A DNA stretch of 8,166 bases from Prosthecobacter debontii (GCA_945885485.1 CAMCYT010000113.1:1-8166); one strand, 5' to 3'; numbered from the stretch's first letter, positions 1 to 6,103 are shown. The notes: generated by a model not told the origin, from the sequence alone. Program-made: numbers and translations.

Positions 1-333
1 ACCATCGATACAGATTTATCGAGCCGCTATCTCGCTCCAGCAGACCGCATCGCTGCAATGATCGCAAAGTCCGACATCGTGCTCTGGATGAGCGGCCACG
101 CACATCACAAACCATACTCAGCAGAATACGTAAAGAGAGTCGAAAACACGACCTATATCAATGTCGCCTCCATGAGCCACGCCTACAATACTAAAAGTAG
201 TCAATCTTTTCTGTTAGAATTCAAACCAGGATCCAAGGAAATCATCGCCCGCAGGAGAGAACATGACACCCAAAAATTCATGCCAGAATTTGAAGTAAAA
301 ATACCCCTGCAACACGCCATCGAGCTTGGCTGA
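1..333 (+). CDS. Calcineurin-like metallophosphoesterase, C-terminal fragment (5' end outside window)
   Basis: The frame is open from the first base to a TGA at 331-333, giving 110 residues of a protein that begins upstream of the window. Fragment residues 32-35 read GHAH, directly after a hydrophobic strand (DIVLWMS). This is the GHxH metal-ligand motif near the C-terminal end of calcineurin-like phosphoesterases, whose two histidines help hold the dinuclear metal centre. The following YINVASMSH resembles the strand that often comes next in these enzymes. The N-terminal metal motifs (DxH, GDxxD, GNHE) would lie upstream and cannot be checked. The substrate is unknown; family members hydrolyse phosphomonoesters, phosphodiesters or nucleotides. 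An internal ATG at 58 should not be taken as the start, because the fold needs residues before it. The gene converges on the hydrolase at 527-1498. Confidence 0.72.
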   Translation, partial: TIDTDLSSRYLAPADRIAAMIAKSDIVLWMSGHAHHKPYSAEYVKRVENTTYINVASMSHAYNTKSSQSFLLEFKPGSKEIIARRREHDTQKFMPEFEVKIPLQHAIELG

Positions 334-340
334 TTTTTTT
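316..340 (+). terminator. Weak candidate intrinsic terminator overlapping the phosphoesterase stop
   Basis: A four-base-pair stem GCCA/TGGC (316-319 with 327-330) is followed, after the stop codon, by seven Ts at 334-340. The T-run is good but the stem is short, so terminator function is only a suggestion. Confidence 0.25.
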
Positions 341-395
341 ACTGTGATTGATCGGATGAATAGCCAATCCCTTAGATTCAGGCTTCTTTAGATAA

Positions 396-498
396 GGAGG
401 GAAGAGATAAAGGAGAAGAGGAGCTCGAATGATGAAAATAAGTTTTTGAAATTCATTAACTAAGTAAACACTCCTCCCCTCCATTTCCTCCTCCCTCC
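396..498. repeat. Polypurine/polypyrimidine imperfect inverted repeat in a convergent gap
   Basis: A nearly pure purine tract at 396-423 and a pyrimidine tract at 471-498 are inverted copies of each other, with 22 of 28 positions complementary and a 47-base AT-rich loop. Read as minus-strand RNA, four of the six mismatches become G-U wobbles, leaving only two unpaired positions. The structure begins 28 bases beyond the stop of the hydrolase (527-1498, -), so it could protect or end that transcript, although no clean T-run follows it. The purine arm also holds a 12-base mirror repeat at 411-422. The low complexity raises the chance of accidental pairing. The rest of the 334-526 gap shows no gene that I can support. 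Confidence 0.55.
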
Positions 499-526
499 CT
501 GTAGAAAAATGCAGGAACTATTTCAT

Positions 527-1498
527 TTACTTGCTATTCATCTCCCAAGCATCTTTTTCAGCTAACGCCGACTTCGCCCCTGCTCCATTGAGCCATGACT
601 TTGCATCTTTATCCCCCTTCAGATGCGCGTCCCAAAAAGCGGCCGTAAGAGCCAAGGTAGCTGTGTGGTAACGACTCAGCACCGCCTTTTTCAAACCCTT
701 CTCACGCTGACCGAAATCCATGTGGGTAGCTCCATCAAAAACAACTTGCCATGCGGGAGCGGCTGTTAGAGCAGGAAAAACCTTCAGCCTATCCTCAGGA
801 CTATTATCCCCTATCGGACTGTCGTCCTTTGTTCCGGTCAACAGCAAACATGGCATCGTAATACTTCCGAAAGCCTTGTCCGCATCGCCTCTTTTTGGCA
901 AACTGGGACTCATCATCACCGCAGCGTCGATCCGTTTCTCAAGGTAAGTAAACTTGCCCGACACATATCTCTGTCCGGCCATAGCTTGGGTCGTAATGGC
1001 ACCAAAGGAATGACCAGACATGCCGATGTGATCCAAATCCATGCGCCCAAACAGGTCATGTCCTTTCTCACCGTTCCACTTATCAAGGGCATCGATAATA
1101 AAAGGTATATCTTTCACACGATCCATAAAAGCCTCCGCCGAAGCCGCGCTTTTCAATGAAGTCATGACATTTCCCATACGCTCATCCTTCCACACACCTT
1201 CATCGCTGCCCAGGTGTTGAACGAAAACCACCACATAGCCGCGTCCCGCCCAATGATTTCCGAGATACGGATTATTATCCCGCGAGCCACCAAGGCCGTG
1301 TGAAAAAAGAATCACCGGTGCGGGCTTTTTTGTATCAGGAAGATAAACACGTATCGGCACCTCCCGTTTCCGCTTCGTGTCCCGCAATTCAAAGGTCACG
1401 GATTTCACTTCAGATTTTCCAACCGCGAGAGGATCGTAACCAGCAGGTTTCGCAGCCGCAGCAATCGCAGTCAGCAAGAATACGAATAAAAATTTCAT
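527..1498 (-). CDS. Secreted alpha/beta hydrolase (PAF-acetylhydrolase/dienelactone-hydrolase-like)
   Basis: This 323-residue protein starts with a signal peptide (MKF, hydrophobic core to about residue 12, likely cleavage after the AAA at 14-16), so it probably acts in the periplasm or outside the cell. The alpha/beta hydrolase features are in the right order. HGLGG at 67-71 forms the oxyanion-hole turn, and GHSFG at 162-166 is the nucleophile elbow with Ser164. LTGTKDDSP at 220-228 supplies the acid (Asp225 or Asp226), and GATHMDF at 256-262 supplies the catalytic His259. The spacing and the HGLGG-GHSFG pattern resemble the PAF-acetylhydrolase II-like and dienelactone-hydrolase-like esterases, so ester hydrolysis is likely, but the substrate cannot be named. 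There is no Shine-Dalgarno before the ATG at 1496-1498. That start is chosen because it gives an ideal signal peptide. The gene is divergent from the SNF2 gene and convergent with the phosphoesterase. Confidence 0.9.
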   Translation of the reverse strand: MKFLFVFLLTAIAAAAKPAGYDPLAVGKSEVKSVTFELRDTKRKREVPIRVYLPDTKKPAPVILFSHGLGGSRDNNPYLGNHWAGRGYVVVFVQHLGSDEGVWKDERMGNVMTSLKSAASAEAFMDRVKDIPFIIDALDKWNGEKGHDLFGRMDLDHIGMSGHSFGAITTQAMAGQRYVSGKFTYLEKRIDAAVMMSPSLPKRGDADKAFGSITMPCLLLTGTKDDSPIGDNSPEDRLKVFPALTAAPAWQVVFDGATHMDFGQREKGLKKAVLSRYHTATLALTAAFWDAHLKGDKDAKSWLNGAGAKSALAEKDAWEMNSK

Positions 1499-1667
1499 GA
1501 TACAGGCTAAACCAATCGAAAACCGGAAGGTTGCGGAATTACACCTCGGACCTAAAAAACGAAGATTCCAAACGTGCTCATTGAAAAAAATGATAACATA
1601 CCCGAATCAATTCATTGAACCACAGAGGAACATCTCAAAGGCATCGAAGAGAATTAACCACAAAACC

Positions 1668-1696
1668 TTGTGAGCATTTGCAGTTAATCCTCACAA
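1668..1696. promoter_or_regulatory. Dyad TTGTGAG-N15-CTCACAA upstream of the SNF2 gene
   Basis: A perfect seven-base inverted repeat (1668-1674 and 1690-1696) lies in the divergent gap 1499-1759, followed by a T-rich stretch at 1698-1703. The half-site centres are 22 bp apart, about two helical turns, which would suit a dimeric regulator. It also resembles a weak AT-rich hairpin terminator. The TGTGA/TCACA half-sites recall CRP-type sites, but the spacing is far from the usual N6. The rest of the gap is AT-rich, with degenerate CCACA motifs near 1620 and 1657, and I could not assign a convincing -35/-10 pair. Confidence 0.25.
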
Positions 1697-1759
1697 ATTT
1701 TTTCAAATCCGTAAAATTAGTGTTTTTACCGGCACACAAATCTCCCATCCTTCATCTCG

Positions 1760-4708
1760 ATGCCGTCTTTCGATGAAGCCACTCTCCGCAAAGCCGCCGC
1801 TTGGCAGGATTTCAAGGAGGCACAGGGTCTGCTCAATACCGGCTTAGTCACCTCTTCCGAAGCAACCCCCGATGGTTTTCAGGGCACTTTAAAAATCGGC
1901 ACGCGCACCTACCTGACCACAGTCGTTGCCCGCACCCCCACATGGTTCGACGCCAAATGCCCCTGCCCCAGAAACCAACGCGAGGGAGCGTTCTGCCCAC
2001 ACGCCATCGCCGTAGGTCTCCACCTGATTTACCCACCGAAACCGACTCCTTCAAATCCTAATACCCACTCACCAATATCGATTCCAGAATTCGCATGGAA
2101 AATCAGCCTCCAAGGCCCATGGCAGACCGCCCTCGAAAAAGGCCACGCCGCCATCTGCCTGAGCAGCTCGGATCGCACACCGACCCCAGCGGATCGACGC
2201 ATCACCACCTGGCTTATTTCCCAAAAGCAAACCTCCAGCTCCACCGTCCAGATCGCTCTCAACGCACAAAACCTCTCCGAATTTCTCACCCTCGCCCGAA
2301 ATCACCCCGAAATCACCAGCCCCGACGGCGTTCTAGCTATCGAAACCCGCACCCAACTCCGCATCGGCGATTGCACGCTTTCCGGCGAAACCATCCTGCT
2401 CACCCCGGAGACAGACAAGATTTCTAAAATCGGCGACGCATTCTGGAACGTTTCGCCAACCGCCATCGCCCTCATCGGTAACGGAGAACTTCCACCAGCA
2501 ATCCTGCCCATCCTCAACTCCCTCGCCGCAGGAAAACCCATATCCATCGAAATCCACGTTTTTCTGCGAGAACTCGATAAAATTCAGGCTTTCATCGATT
2601 TCAGCGCGTCCGCTTGGTTCGAATCCCTCCAGTTCATCTCGGCCGATCCAAGCTTCCAACTCACGCTTTCTGGAAGTGATTCCCGCCTCAAATCGACTTT
2701 TTACACAAGTTATTCACAAGCTCTTCCCGCCCTCGATGGAACCCGCCTAATTTCAAGAAATTCCAACGCAGAAATCCTCGCGAAACACCAGATTTCCCAG
2801 TTTTTCACCCCCCTTTCCGATACCTCATACGAGCTAACCGATCCCGAGCAAATCCGCGACTTCCTGACCCGTCAACTCCCCAAACTCCCCCCGAATTGGC
2901 AGGTCGAACTCACCCCATCCATCCAAAAACTGGCCTCGTCCTACGTAGTTATATCACCCCGAATCGAGATCCTTTCCTCTACCGACAACTCCCTCGATTT
3001 CAATCTGAGCTTCCATAACGAAGCTGGCGAAACCATCCCCGCCGCCGAGATCCGCCGCCTACTCAGATCCAAAAAATCCCCGTCAAATCAACGAATCATC
3101 CTATCCGACGATATCGAAAATCTCATCGACCCACTGTTCGAAGATCTAGATATCCAGCAGCAAAACGGTCGTTTCATAGCGAAGCAGGCCAGTGCCGAAA
3201 TCATACGCGAAATAGCTAACATTCTAAAACAATCAACGTTTGTTAATAATTCGGAACAATGTATGCAAGTTATTCACAATCATCTACTTAACGCGACGCT
3301 TAGGCCCTATCAAATCACTGGATTTTCTTGGCTCGTCAACCGTCTTTTAAAATTGGACGGAGTCCTACTTGCCGACGACATGGGATTAGGTAAAACGTTA
3401 CAAACGATCGCTTGCATCGAGCATTTTTTCTCAACTTATTCACAACCCTCTCCAGTCCTGATCGTGGTCACGACGTCCCTGCTCGGAAACTGGAAATCCG
3501 AGTTCAACCGCTTCGCTCCGGGTCGCAGGATCATCACCCTCCACGGTACCCAACGGGACAGTTTGAGGGAAAAAATCGAGCCCACGGACGTGATACTGAC
3601 CACTTACGCCACCCTTGCCCGTGACCTCGCCTGGCACCTCCGCCAGACCTACATGATGGCGGTGATCGACGAAGCCTCGTTGATCCGGAACCCAGATACG
3701 GATCACTCCAAAGCCGTCGCCAAAATCAACGCGAGGTATCGGATCGCCCTGACCGGAACTCCCGTGGAAAACTCCGCCCGAGATCTGTGGTCGATTTTCC
3801 GTTTCGTCCAACCCGGCTGGCTCAGTTCCCGCAAAAATTTCCAAGACCGTTACGAAATCCCACTCAAAGCCCCTGAAACCCAAGCCCGCACCGCAACCTT
3901 GCTCAGACTCAAAACCTCCCCTTTCACCCTCCGTCGAACCAAAACCGAGGTTGCGCCCGATCTTCCATCGAAAATTCTCATCGACGAATTCTGCACACTT
4001 TCCCGCGATCAAGATTCCACCTACCGCGAAATTCAAAAACAAGGCCTGCGCCTGATCGACGAAATCCGCTCTTCCGGCCAAACCGCCGCCGCCCGTATGC
4101 AACAACTGACCACCCTCCTGCGCCTGCGCCAGAGTTGTTGCGACCTCGCCCTGTTCGATTCGGAAAAACTCAGCGCCCTCCCCATCCCACGCCGATCCGC
4201 CAAATTGGAGCGCTTGCTCGAAATCGCCGAAGCATCCATCTCCGCAGGCAGCCGCATTCTGGTTTTCTCCCAGTTCCAAAAACAACTCATCGAAATCGGC
4301 AAAGCGCTCGATGAAATCGGCATCGCTTCGATCCGACTCGATGGACAGACCCGAAACCGCCAGTCATTGGTCGATCATTTCCAATCGACCGATGGGCCAC
4401 CGGTTTTCCTCATCTCCCTCAAAGCCGGCGGCTACGGCCTGAACCTAACAGCCGCAGATATTGTCATCCACTTCGATCCATGGTGGAACCCCGCCGCAGA
4501 AGATCAAGCCACCGACCGCGCCCACCGCATCGGCCAAACCAAACCCGTCACAGTGTTCCGACTCCTCACCCGCAACACCGTCGAAGAAAAAGTTGTCCGC
4601 CTCCAAACCACCAAAAAAGCCCTGGCCGATTCGCTCAACGAATCCCTAACCCCAACCGACGCCCCAGCCTGGACCGCAGCAGAGATCGAGAAACTGATTC
4701 GCGAGTGA
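1760..4708 (+). CDS. SWIM zinc-finger SNF2-family DNA-dependent ATPase/helicase-like protein
   Basis: This 982-residue protein is a soluble SNF2 translocase. A SWIM zinc finger CxC-x9-CxH lies near the N-terminus (Cys67, Cys69, Cys79, His81). Residues 100-500 are divergent and probably include the bacterial SNF2-associated domain. The ATPase core then runs in order: LRPYQ at 514-518; motif I DDMGLGKT at 539-546 with Lys545; TTYATLARD at 614-622 (Ib); motif II DEAS at 637-640 followed by LIRNP; motif III LTGTP at 664-668. The second RecA lobe has RILVFSQF (832-839), SLKAGGYGLNL (886-896), DPWWNP (906-911) and motif VI QATDRAHRIGQ (916-926). All the main motifs are present, so ATP-driven movement on double-stranded DNA is expected. 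The target and partners are unknown. Motif II has Ser where DEAH or DEAQ is usual. There is no Shine-Dalgarno. GC falls to about 43% over 3181-3480, against about 57% in the next 120 bases (hand count). Confidence 0.95.
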   Translation: MPSFDEATLRKAAAWQDFKEAQGLLNTGLVTSSEATPDGFQGTLKIGTRTYLTTVVARTPTWFDAKCPCPRNQREGAFCPHAIAVGLHLIYPPKPTPSNPNTHSPISIPEFAWKISLQGPWQTALEKGHAAICLSSSDRTPTPADRRITTWLISQKQTSSSTVQIALNAQNLSEFLTLARNHPEITSPDGVLAIETRTQLRIGDCTLSGETILLTPETDKISKIGDAFWNVSPTAIALIGNGELPPAILPILNSLAAGKPISIEIHVFLRELDKIQAFIDFSASAWFESLQFISADPSFQLTLSGSDSRLKSTFYTSYSQALPALDGTRLISRNSNAEILAKHQISQFFTPLSDTSYELTDPEQIRDFLTRQLPKLPPNWQVELTPSIQKLASSYVVISPRIEILSSTDNSLDFNLSFHNEAGETIPAAEIRRLLRSKKSPSNQRIILSDDIENLIDPLFEDLDIQQQNGRFIAKQASAEIIREIANILKQSTFVNNSEQCMQVIHNHLLNATLRPYQITGFSWLVNRLLKLDGVLLADDMGLGKTLQTIACIEHFFSTYSQPSPVLIVVTTSLLGNWKSEFNRFAPGRRIITLHGTQRDSLREKIEPTDVILTTYATLARDLAWHLRQTYMMAVIDEASLIRNPDTDHSKAVAKINARYRIALTGTPVENSARDLWSIFRFVQPGWLSSRKNFQDRYEIPLKAPETQARTATLLRLKTSPFTLRRTKTEVAPDLPSKILIDEFCTLSRDQDSTYREIQKQGLRLIDEIRSSGQTAAARMQQLTTLLRLRQSCCDLALFDSEKLSALPIPRRSAKLERLLEIAEASISAGSRILVFSQFQKQLIEIGKALDEIGIASIRLDGQTRNRQSLVDHFQSTDGPPVFLISLKAGGYGLNLTAADIVIHFDPWWNPAAEDQATDRAHRIGQTKPVTVFRLLTRNTVEEKVVRLQTTKKALADSLNESLTPTDAPAWTAAEIEKLIRE
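2706..3445 (+). repeat. Three dispersed copies of a 14-base motif containing TTATTCACA, inside the SNF2 gene
   Basis: CAAGTTATTCACAA occurs at 2706-2719 and 3266-3279, and with one change (CAACTTATTCACAA) at 3432-3445. Each contains TTATTCACA, which fits the classical DnaA-box consensus TTATNCACA (2710-2718, 3270-3278, 3436-3444). The first and third copies encode Tyr-Ser-Gln, while the second is in another frame and encodes Val-Ile-His, so a shared protein motif does not explain all three. The repetition is seen directly; any binding of DnaA is inference. Confidence 0.5.
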
Positions 4709-4732
4709 AACTTTAAACTGTTGGTTAAATCT

Positions 4733-4753
4733 TCTCACCTCAGCGAGGTGAGA
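4733..4753. repeat. Perfect hairpin just after the SNF2 stop
   Basis: TCTCACCTC (4733-4741) and GAGGTGAGA (4745-4753) form a perfect nine-base-pair stem with a three-base loop, 24 bases beyond the SNF2 stop codon. No T-run follows on the plus strand, so it could stabilise the 3' end or act as a Rho-associated or imperfect terminator. It may equally be the outer part of the adjoining repeat cluster, which begins two bases later. Confidence 0.6.
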
Positions 4754-4754
4754 G

Positions 4755-4944
4755 AAATTAGCGCGGCGGTCGCAGACCCCGGGAAGACAGCCGAAAGAAA
4801 GATTCGATCCCAGTAGGGATCGCAGAACCGCGCGATCCATCATTCCGCCTACCACCCCCATGCGTAGCTTTCTGGCATCCCTGCCGGGATGCGGAATATT
4901 TTTAAATCGTATCAACCCGGGGTCTGCGACCGCCGGGCTAATTT
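4755..4944. repeat. 190-bp MITE-like element with 29-bp terminal inverted repeats
   Basis: The arms 4755-4783 and 4916-4944 are reverse complements at 28 of 29 positions; the only mismatch is the ninth base (G against C), and the inner 20 bases match perfectly. The 132-base interior holds smaller hairpins and no coding sequence. Long matched arms around a short non-coding core fit a non-autonomous miniature element or a REP-doublet (REPIN-like) unit mobilised by a transposase encoded elsewhere. I see no target-site duplication immediately outside the arms. The element fills most of the gap between the SNF2 gene and mscL (4709-5021), which contains no gene I can support. Confidence 0.72.
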
Positions 4945-4964
4945 CTGTGATCCCTGCCGGGATC
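4805..4964. repeat. Cluster of three small ATCCC-N4-GGGAT hairpins
   Basis: Three perfect short stem-loops share the core ATCCC-N4-GGGAT. They are 4805-4822 (CGATCCC, loop AGTA), 4875-4892 (GCATCCC, loop TGCC) and 4949-4964 (GATCCC, loop TGCC). The last two share the 14-base core ATCCCTGCCGGGAT. The third lies just outside the right arm of the 29-bp inverted repeat. An alternative stem pairs GGATCGC (4817-4823) with GCGATCC (4832-4838) and would exclude the first hairpin. The pattern resembles REP-type dyad repeats. Confidence 0.65.
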
Positions 4965-5021
4965 TACCTCCACAAATTTTCCTTCTTCCCATCCCTTACA
5001 TAACCCCGCTAATTTCCAAAC

Positions 5022-5441
5022 ATGTTCAAAGAATTTAAAGAGTTCGCATTCAAAGGCAACCTAGTCGATATGGCGGTCGGCATCATGATCGGTGGCGCAT
5101 TTGCAACCGTGGTGAAATCCCTAGTAGATAACGTTTTCATGCCACCACTCGGCATGTTGTTGGCACAGGTCGATTTTAAAAAACTTCAGATCATCCTCAA
5201 ACCTGCCGTCGAAGCATCCGAAGGCATCGTCGCCATTCCCGCCGTCACCCTCAACTACGGCCAATTCATCACCGACTTTATCTCCTTCATTCTGATGGCT
5301 CTCGTGGTCTTCCTTATCGTGAAAAAAGTCATCTCCCTACTTCAGAAAAAAGCCGAAGAGCCAGCACCCGCACCACAGGCACCTTCCAACGAAGAACTCC
5401 TCCTTACCGAAATCCGCGACCTCCTAGCTAAAAAATCCTAA
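5022..5441 (+). CDS. mscL: Large-conductance mechanosensitive channel MscL
   Basis: This 139-residue inner-membrane protein matches the MscL family along its whole length. It forms a homopentameric pore that opens under membrane tension and releases solutes during hypo-osmotic shock. The N-terminal amphipathic helix MFKEFKEFAFKGN is followed by the first, pore-lining transmembrane helix (about 14-44), which contains the typical VDMAVGIMIGGAF stretch and the NVFMPPLG turn. A periplasmic loop runs from about 45 to 75. The second membrane helix (about 79-102, YGQFITDFISFILMALVVF) and a basic KK follow. A Pro/Ala linker (114-121) then leads to the C-terminal bundle helix EELLLTEIRDLLAKK. The length is normal and no key region is missing. 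There is no Shine-Dalgarno; the leader before the ATG is pyrimidine-rich and AT-rich. It follows the repeat-filled gap after the SNF2 gene. Confidence 0.97.
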   Translation: MFKEFKEFAFKGNLVDMAVGIMIGGAFATVVKSLVDNVFMPPLGMLLAQVDFKKLQIILKPAVEASEGIVAIPAVTLNYGQFITDFISFILMALVVFLIVKKVISLLQKKAEEPAPAPQAPSNEELLLTEIRDLLAKKS

Positions 5442-5470
5442 TTTAAAATTTCCTACCCATCCATTCTCAA

Positions 5471-5505
5471 AAATTCGCGTCCATTAGCGTTCATTCGCGG
5501 TTAAA
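5471..5505 (+). repeat. ATTCGCG phased repeat, copy 1 (upstream of the Lrp-like gene)
   Basis: Three heptamers ATTCGCG, ATTAGCG, ATTCGCG sit at 5473, 5483 and 5493, exactly 10 bp apart. The copy ends 20 bases before the Lrp-like start codon and carries an in-frame TAA that rules out an earlier start for that gene. It matches the copy at 6873-6908 (reverse strand) almost perfectly. The pattern suggests either a dispersed repeat family or a helically phased binding site. Confidence 0.75.
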
Positions 5506-5525
5506 CTCTTTCTAACAAACTTTAC

Positions 5526-6002
5526 ATGACTCTCCTCAACATCCTCCGTCGCAAAGCCCGCGCATCGCTCAAAGAACTCGCCGATCTCACCAGCACCAGC
5601 GAATCAGATGTAGCCAGTAAAATTTCCGCTTGGGAAAAAGACCGCACCATCCTTGGTTACCACGCCGTCACCAATGAAGAAGCGATGGGCAATACCGCCG
5701 TCTCCGCTTTCATCGAAGTCCGCCTTACTCCAGAACGCGGAGGTGGTTTTGACCGACTCGCCATGCGCATCGCACGCTTTGACCAAGTCGTATCCTGCTA
5801 CCTCGCATCGGGTGGCTATGATCTGTTAGTCGTCGTGGAAGGAAACGATCTCCGCGAAGTCGCCCGCTTCGTTTCCGAGAAACTTTCTTCCTTGGACGGA
5901 GTGCTTTCCACCGCAACTCACTTCCGCCTGAAAACCTACAAAGAAAACGGCTTCCTCTTCGACCAAGAACCCGAAACCGAACGCCTCTCGGTTTCACCCT
6001 AA
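5526..6002 (+). CDS. Lrp/AsnC-family transcriptional regulator
   Basis: This 158-residue cytoplasmic protein has the two-part Lrp/AsnC layout. The N-terminal winged helix-turn-helix covers about residues 1-48, with SLKELADLT as the positioning helix and SESDVASKISAWEKD as the likely recognition helix, followed by the typical ILGYHAVTN strand. The RAM ligand-binding and oligomerisation domain runs from about 58 to 136. It includes AFIEVRLTP and the ASGGYDLLVVVEG segment, which corresponds to the conserved G-x-x-D region near the effector pocket. Family members form dimers to octamers and usually sense amino acids; the ligand and targets here are unknown. The start at 5526 is the only ATG available, because a TAA lies in frame a few codons upstream. 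A short acidic tail (146-153) follows the RAM domain. It is codirectional with mscL across an 84-base gap, so co-transcription is possible but not shown. Confidence 0.93.
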   Translation: MTLLNILRRKARASLKELADLTSTSESDVASKISAWEKDRTILGYHAVTNEEAMGNTAVSAFIEVRLTPERGGGFDRLAMRIARFDQVVSCYLASGGYDLLVVVEGNDLREVARFVSEKLSSLDGVLSTATHFRLKTYKENGFLFDQEPETERLSVSP

Positions 6003-6011
6003 ACCAGTGTG

Positions 6012-6051
6012 GACCGCGTGACTCCAGCCTGCTCCGATAAAGTCGGCGGTC
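6012..6051. repeat. GACCGC/GCGGTC inverted repeat in a convergent gap
   Basis: GACCGC (6012-6017) and GCGGTC (6046-6051) could form a six-base-pair stem over a 28-base loop that holds a smaller CCGA/TCGG stem. It lies ten bases after the Lrp-like stop codon. It looks like a dispersed GC-rich repeat unit rather than a standard terminator, since no T-run follows. Confidence 0.4.
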
Positions 6052-6067
6052 GCGCTCACTTCTGACA

Positions 6068-6103
6068 GATCCGTAAGATCCGACCGATTAGACAGATCTG
6101 TCC
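6068..6103. repeat. Four degenerate 9-bp GATCYG tandem units with a terminal palindrome
   Basis: GATCCG, GATCCG, GATTAG and GATCTG begin at 6068, 6077, 6086 and 6095, exactly nine bases apart. The last unit lies within the perfect 12-base palindrome GACAGATCTGTC (6091-6102). GACAGATC at 6064-6071 can also pair with GATCTGTC at 6095-6102 as an eight-base stem. The block sits between the convergent ends of the Lrp-like gene and birA, and may help separate their transcripts. Confidence 0.55.

Noticed and set aside
278..484. A 68-codon minus-strand open frame with a hydrophobic stretch
   Set aside because: It overlaps the phosphoesterase end and the purine-rich tract, has no start context or known domain, and reads through the inverted repeat.
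1848..2659. Several overlapping open frames on both strands over the SNF2 N-terminal half
   Set aside because: All lie in other frames of a continuous 982-codon gene; their translations are low-complexity Arg/Pro/His or Gly/Arg-rich strings typical of frame shadows.
2706..3445. An origin of replication at the DnaA-box-like sites
   Set aside because: There is no adjacent dnaA, dnaN, gyrB, rpmH or parAB gene, no AT-rich unwinding region, and the sites are widely spaced inside a coding sequence.
3440..4285. A 281-codon open frame on the minus strand, inside the SNF2 gene
   Set aside because: The plus-strand frame has complete SNF2 motifs here. The antisense translation is Gly/Glu/Phe-rich without any recognisable domain and is explained by the C-ending codon bias of the real gene.
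1760..4708. The SNF2 gene as part of a phage-defence system such as DISARM
   Set aside because: No methylase, nuclease, phospholipase or other defence gene is in the window; the neighbours are housekeeping genes.
4755..4964. A CRISPR array or a tRNA/riboswitch in the gap before mscL
   Set aside because: The repeats are inverted rather than regularly spaced direct repeats with unique spacers. No cloverleaf with the conserved T-loop and anticodon arm could be built, and no known riboswitch core was recognised.
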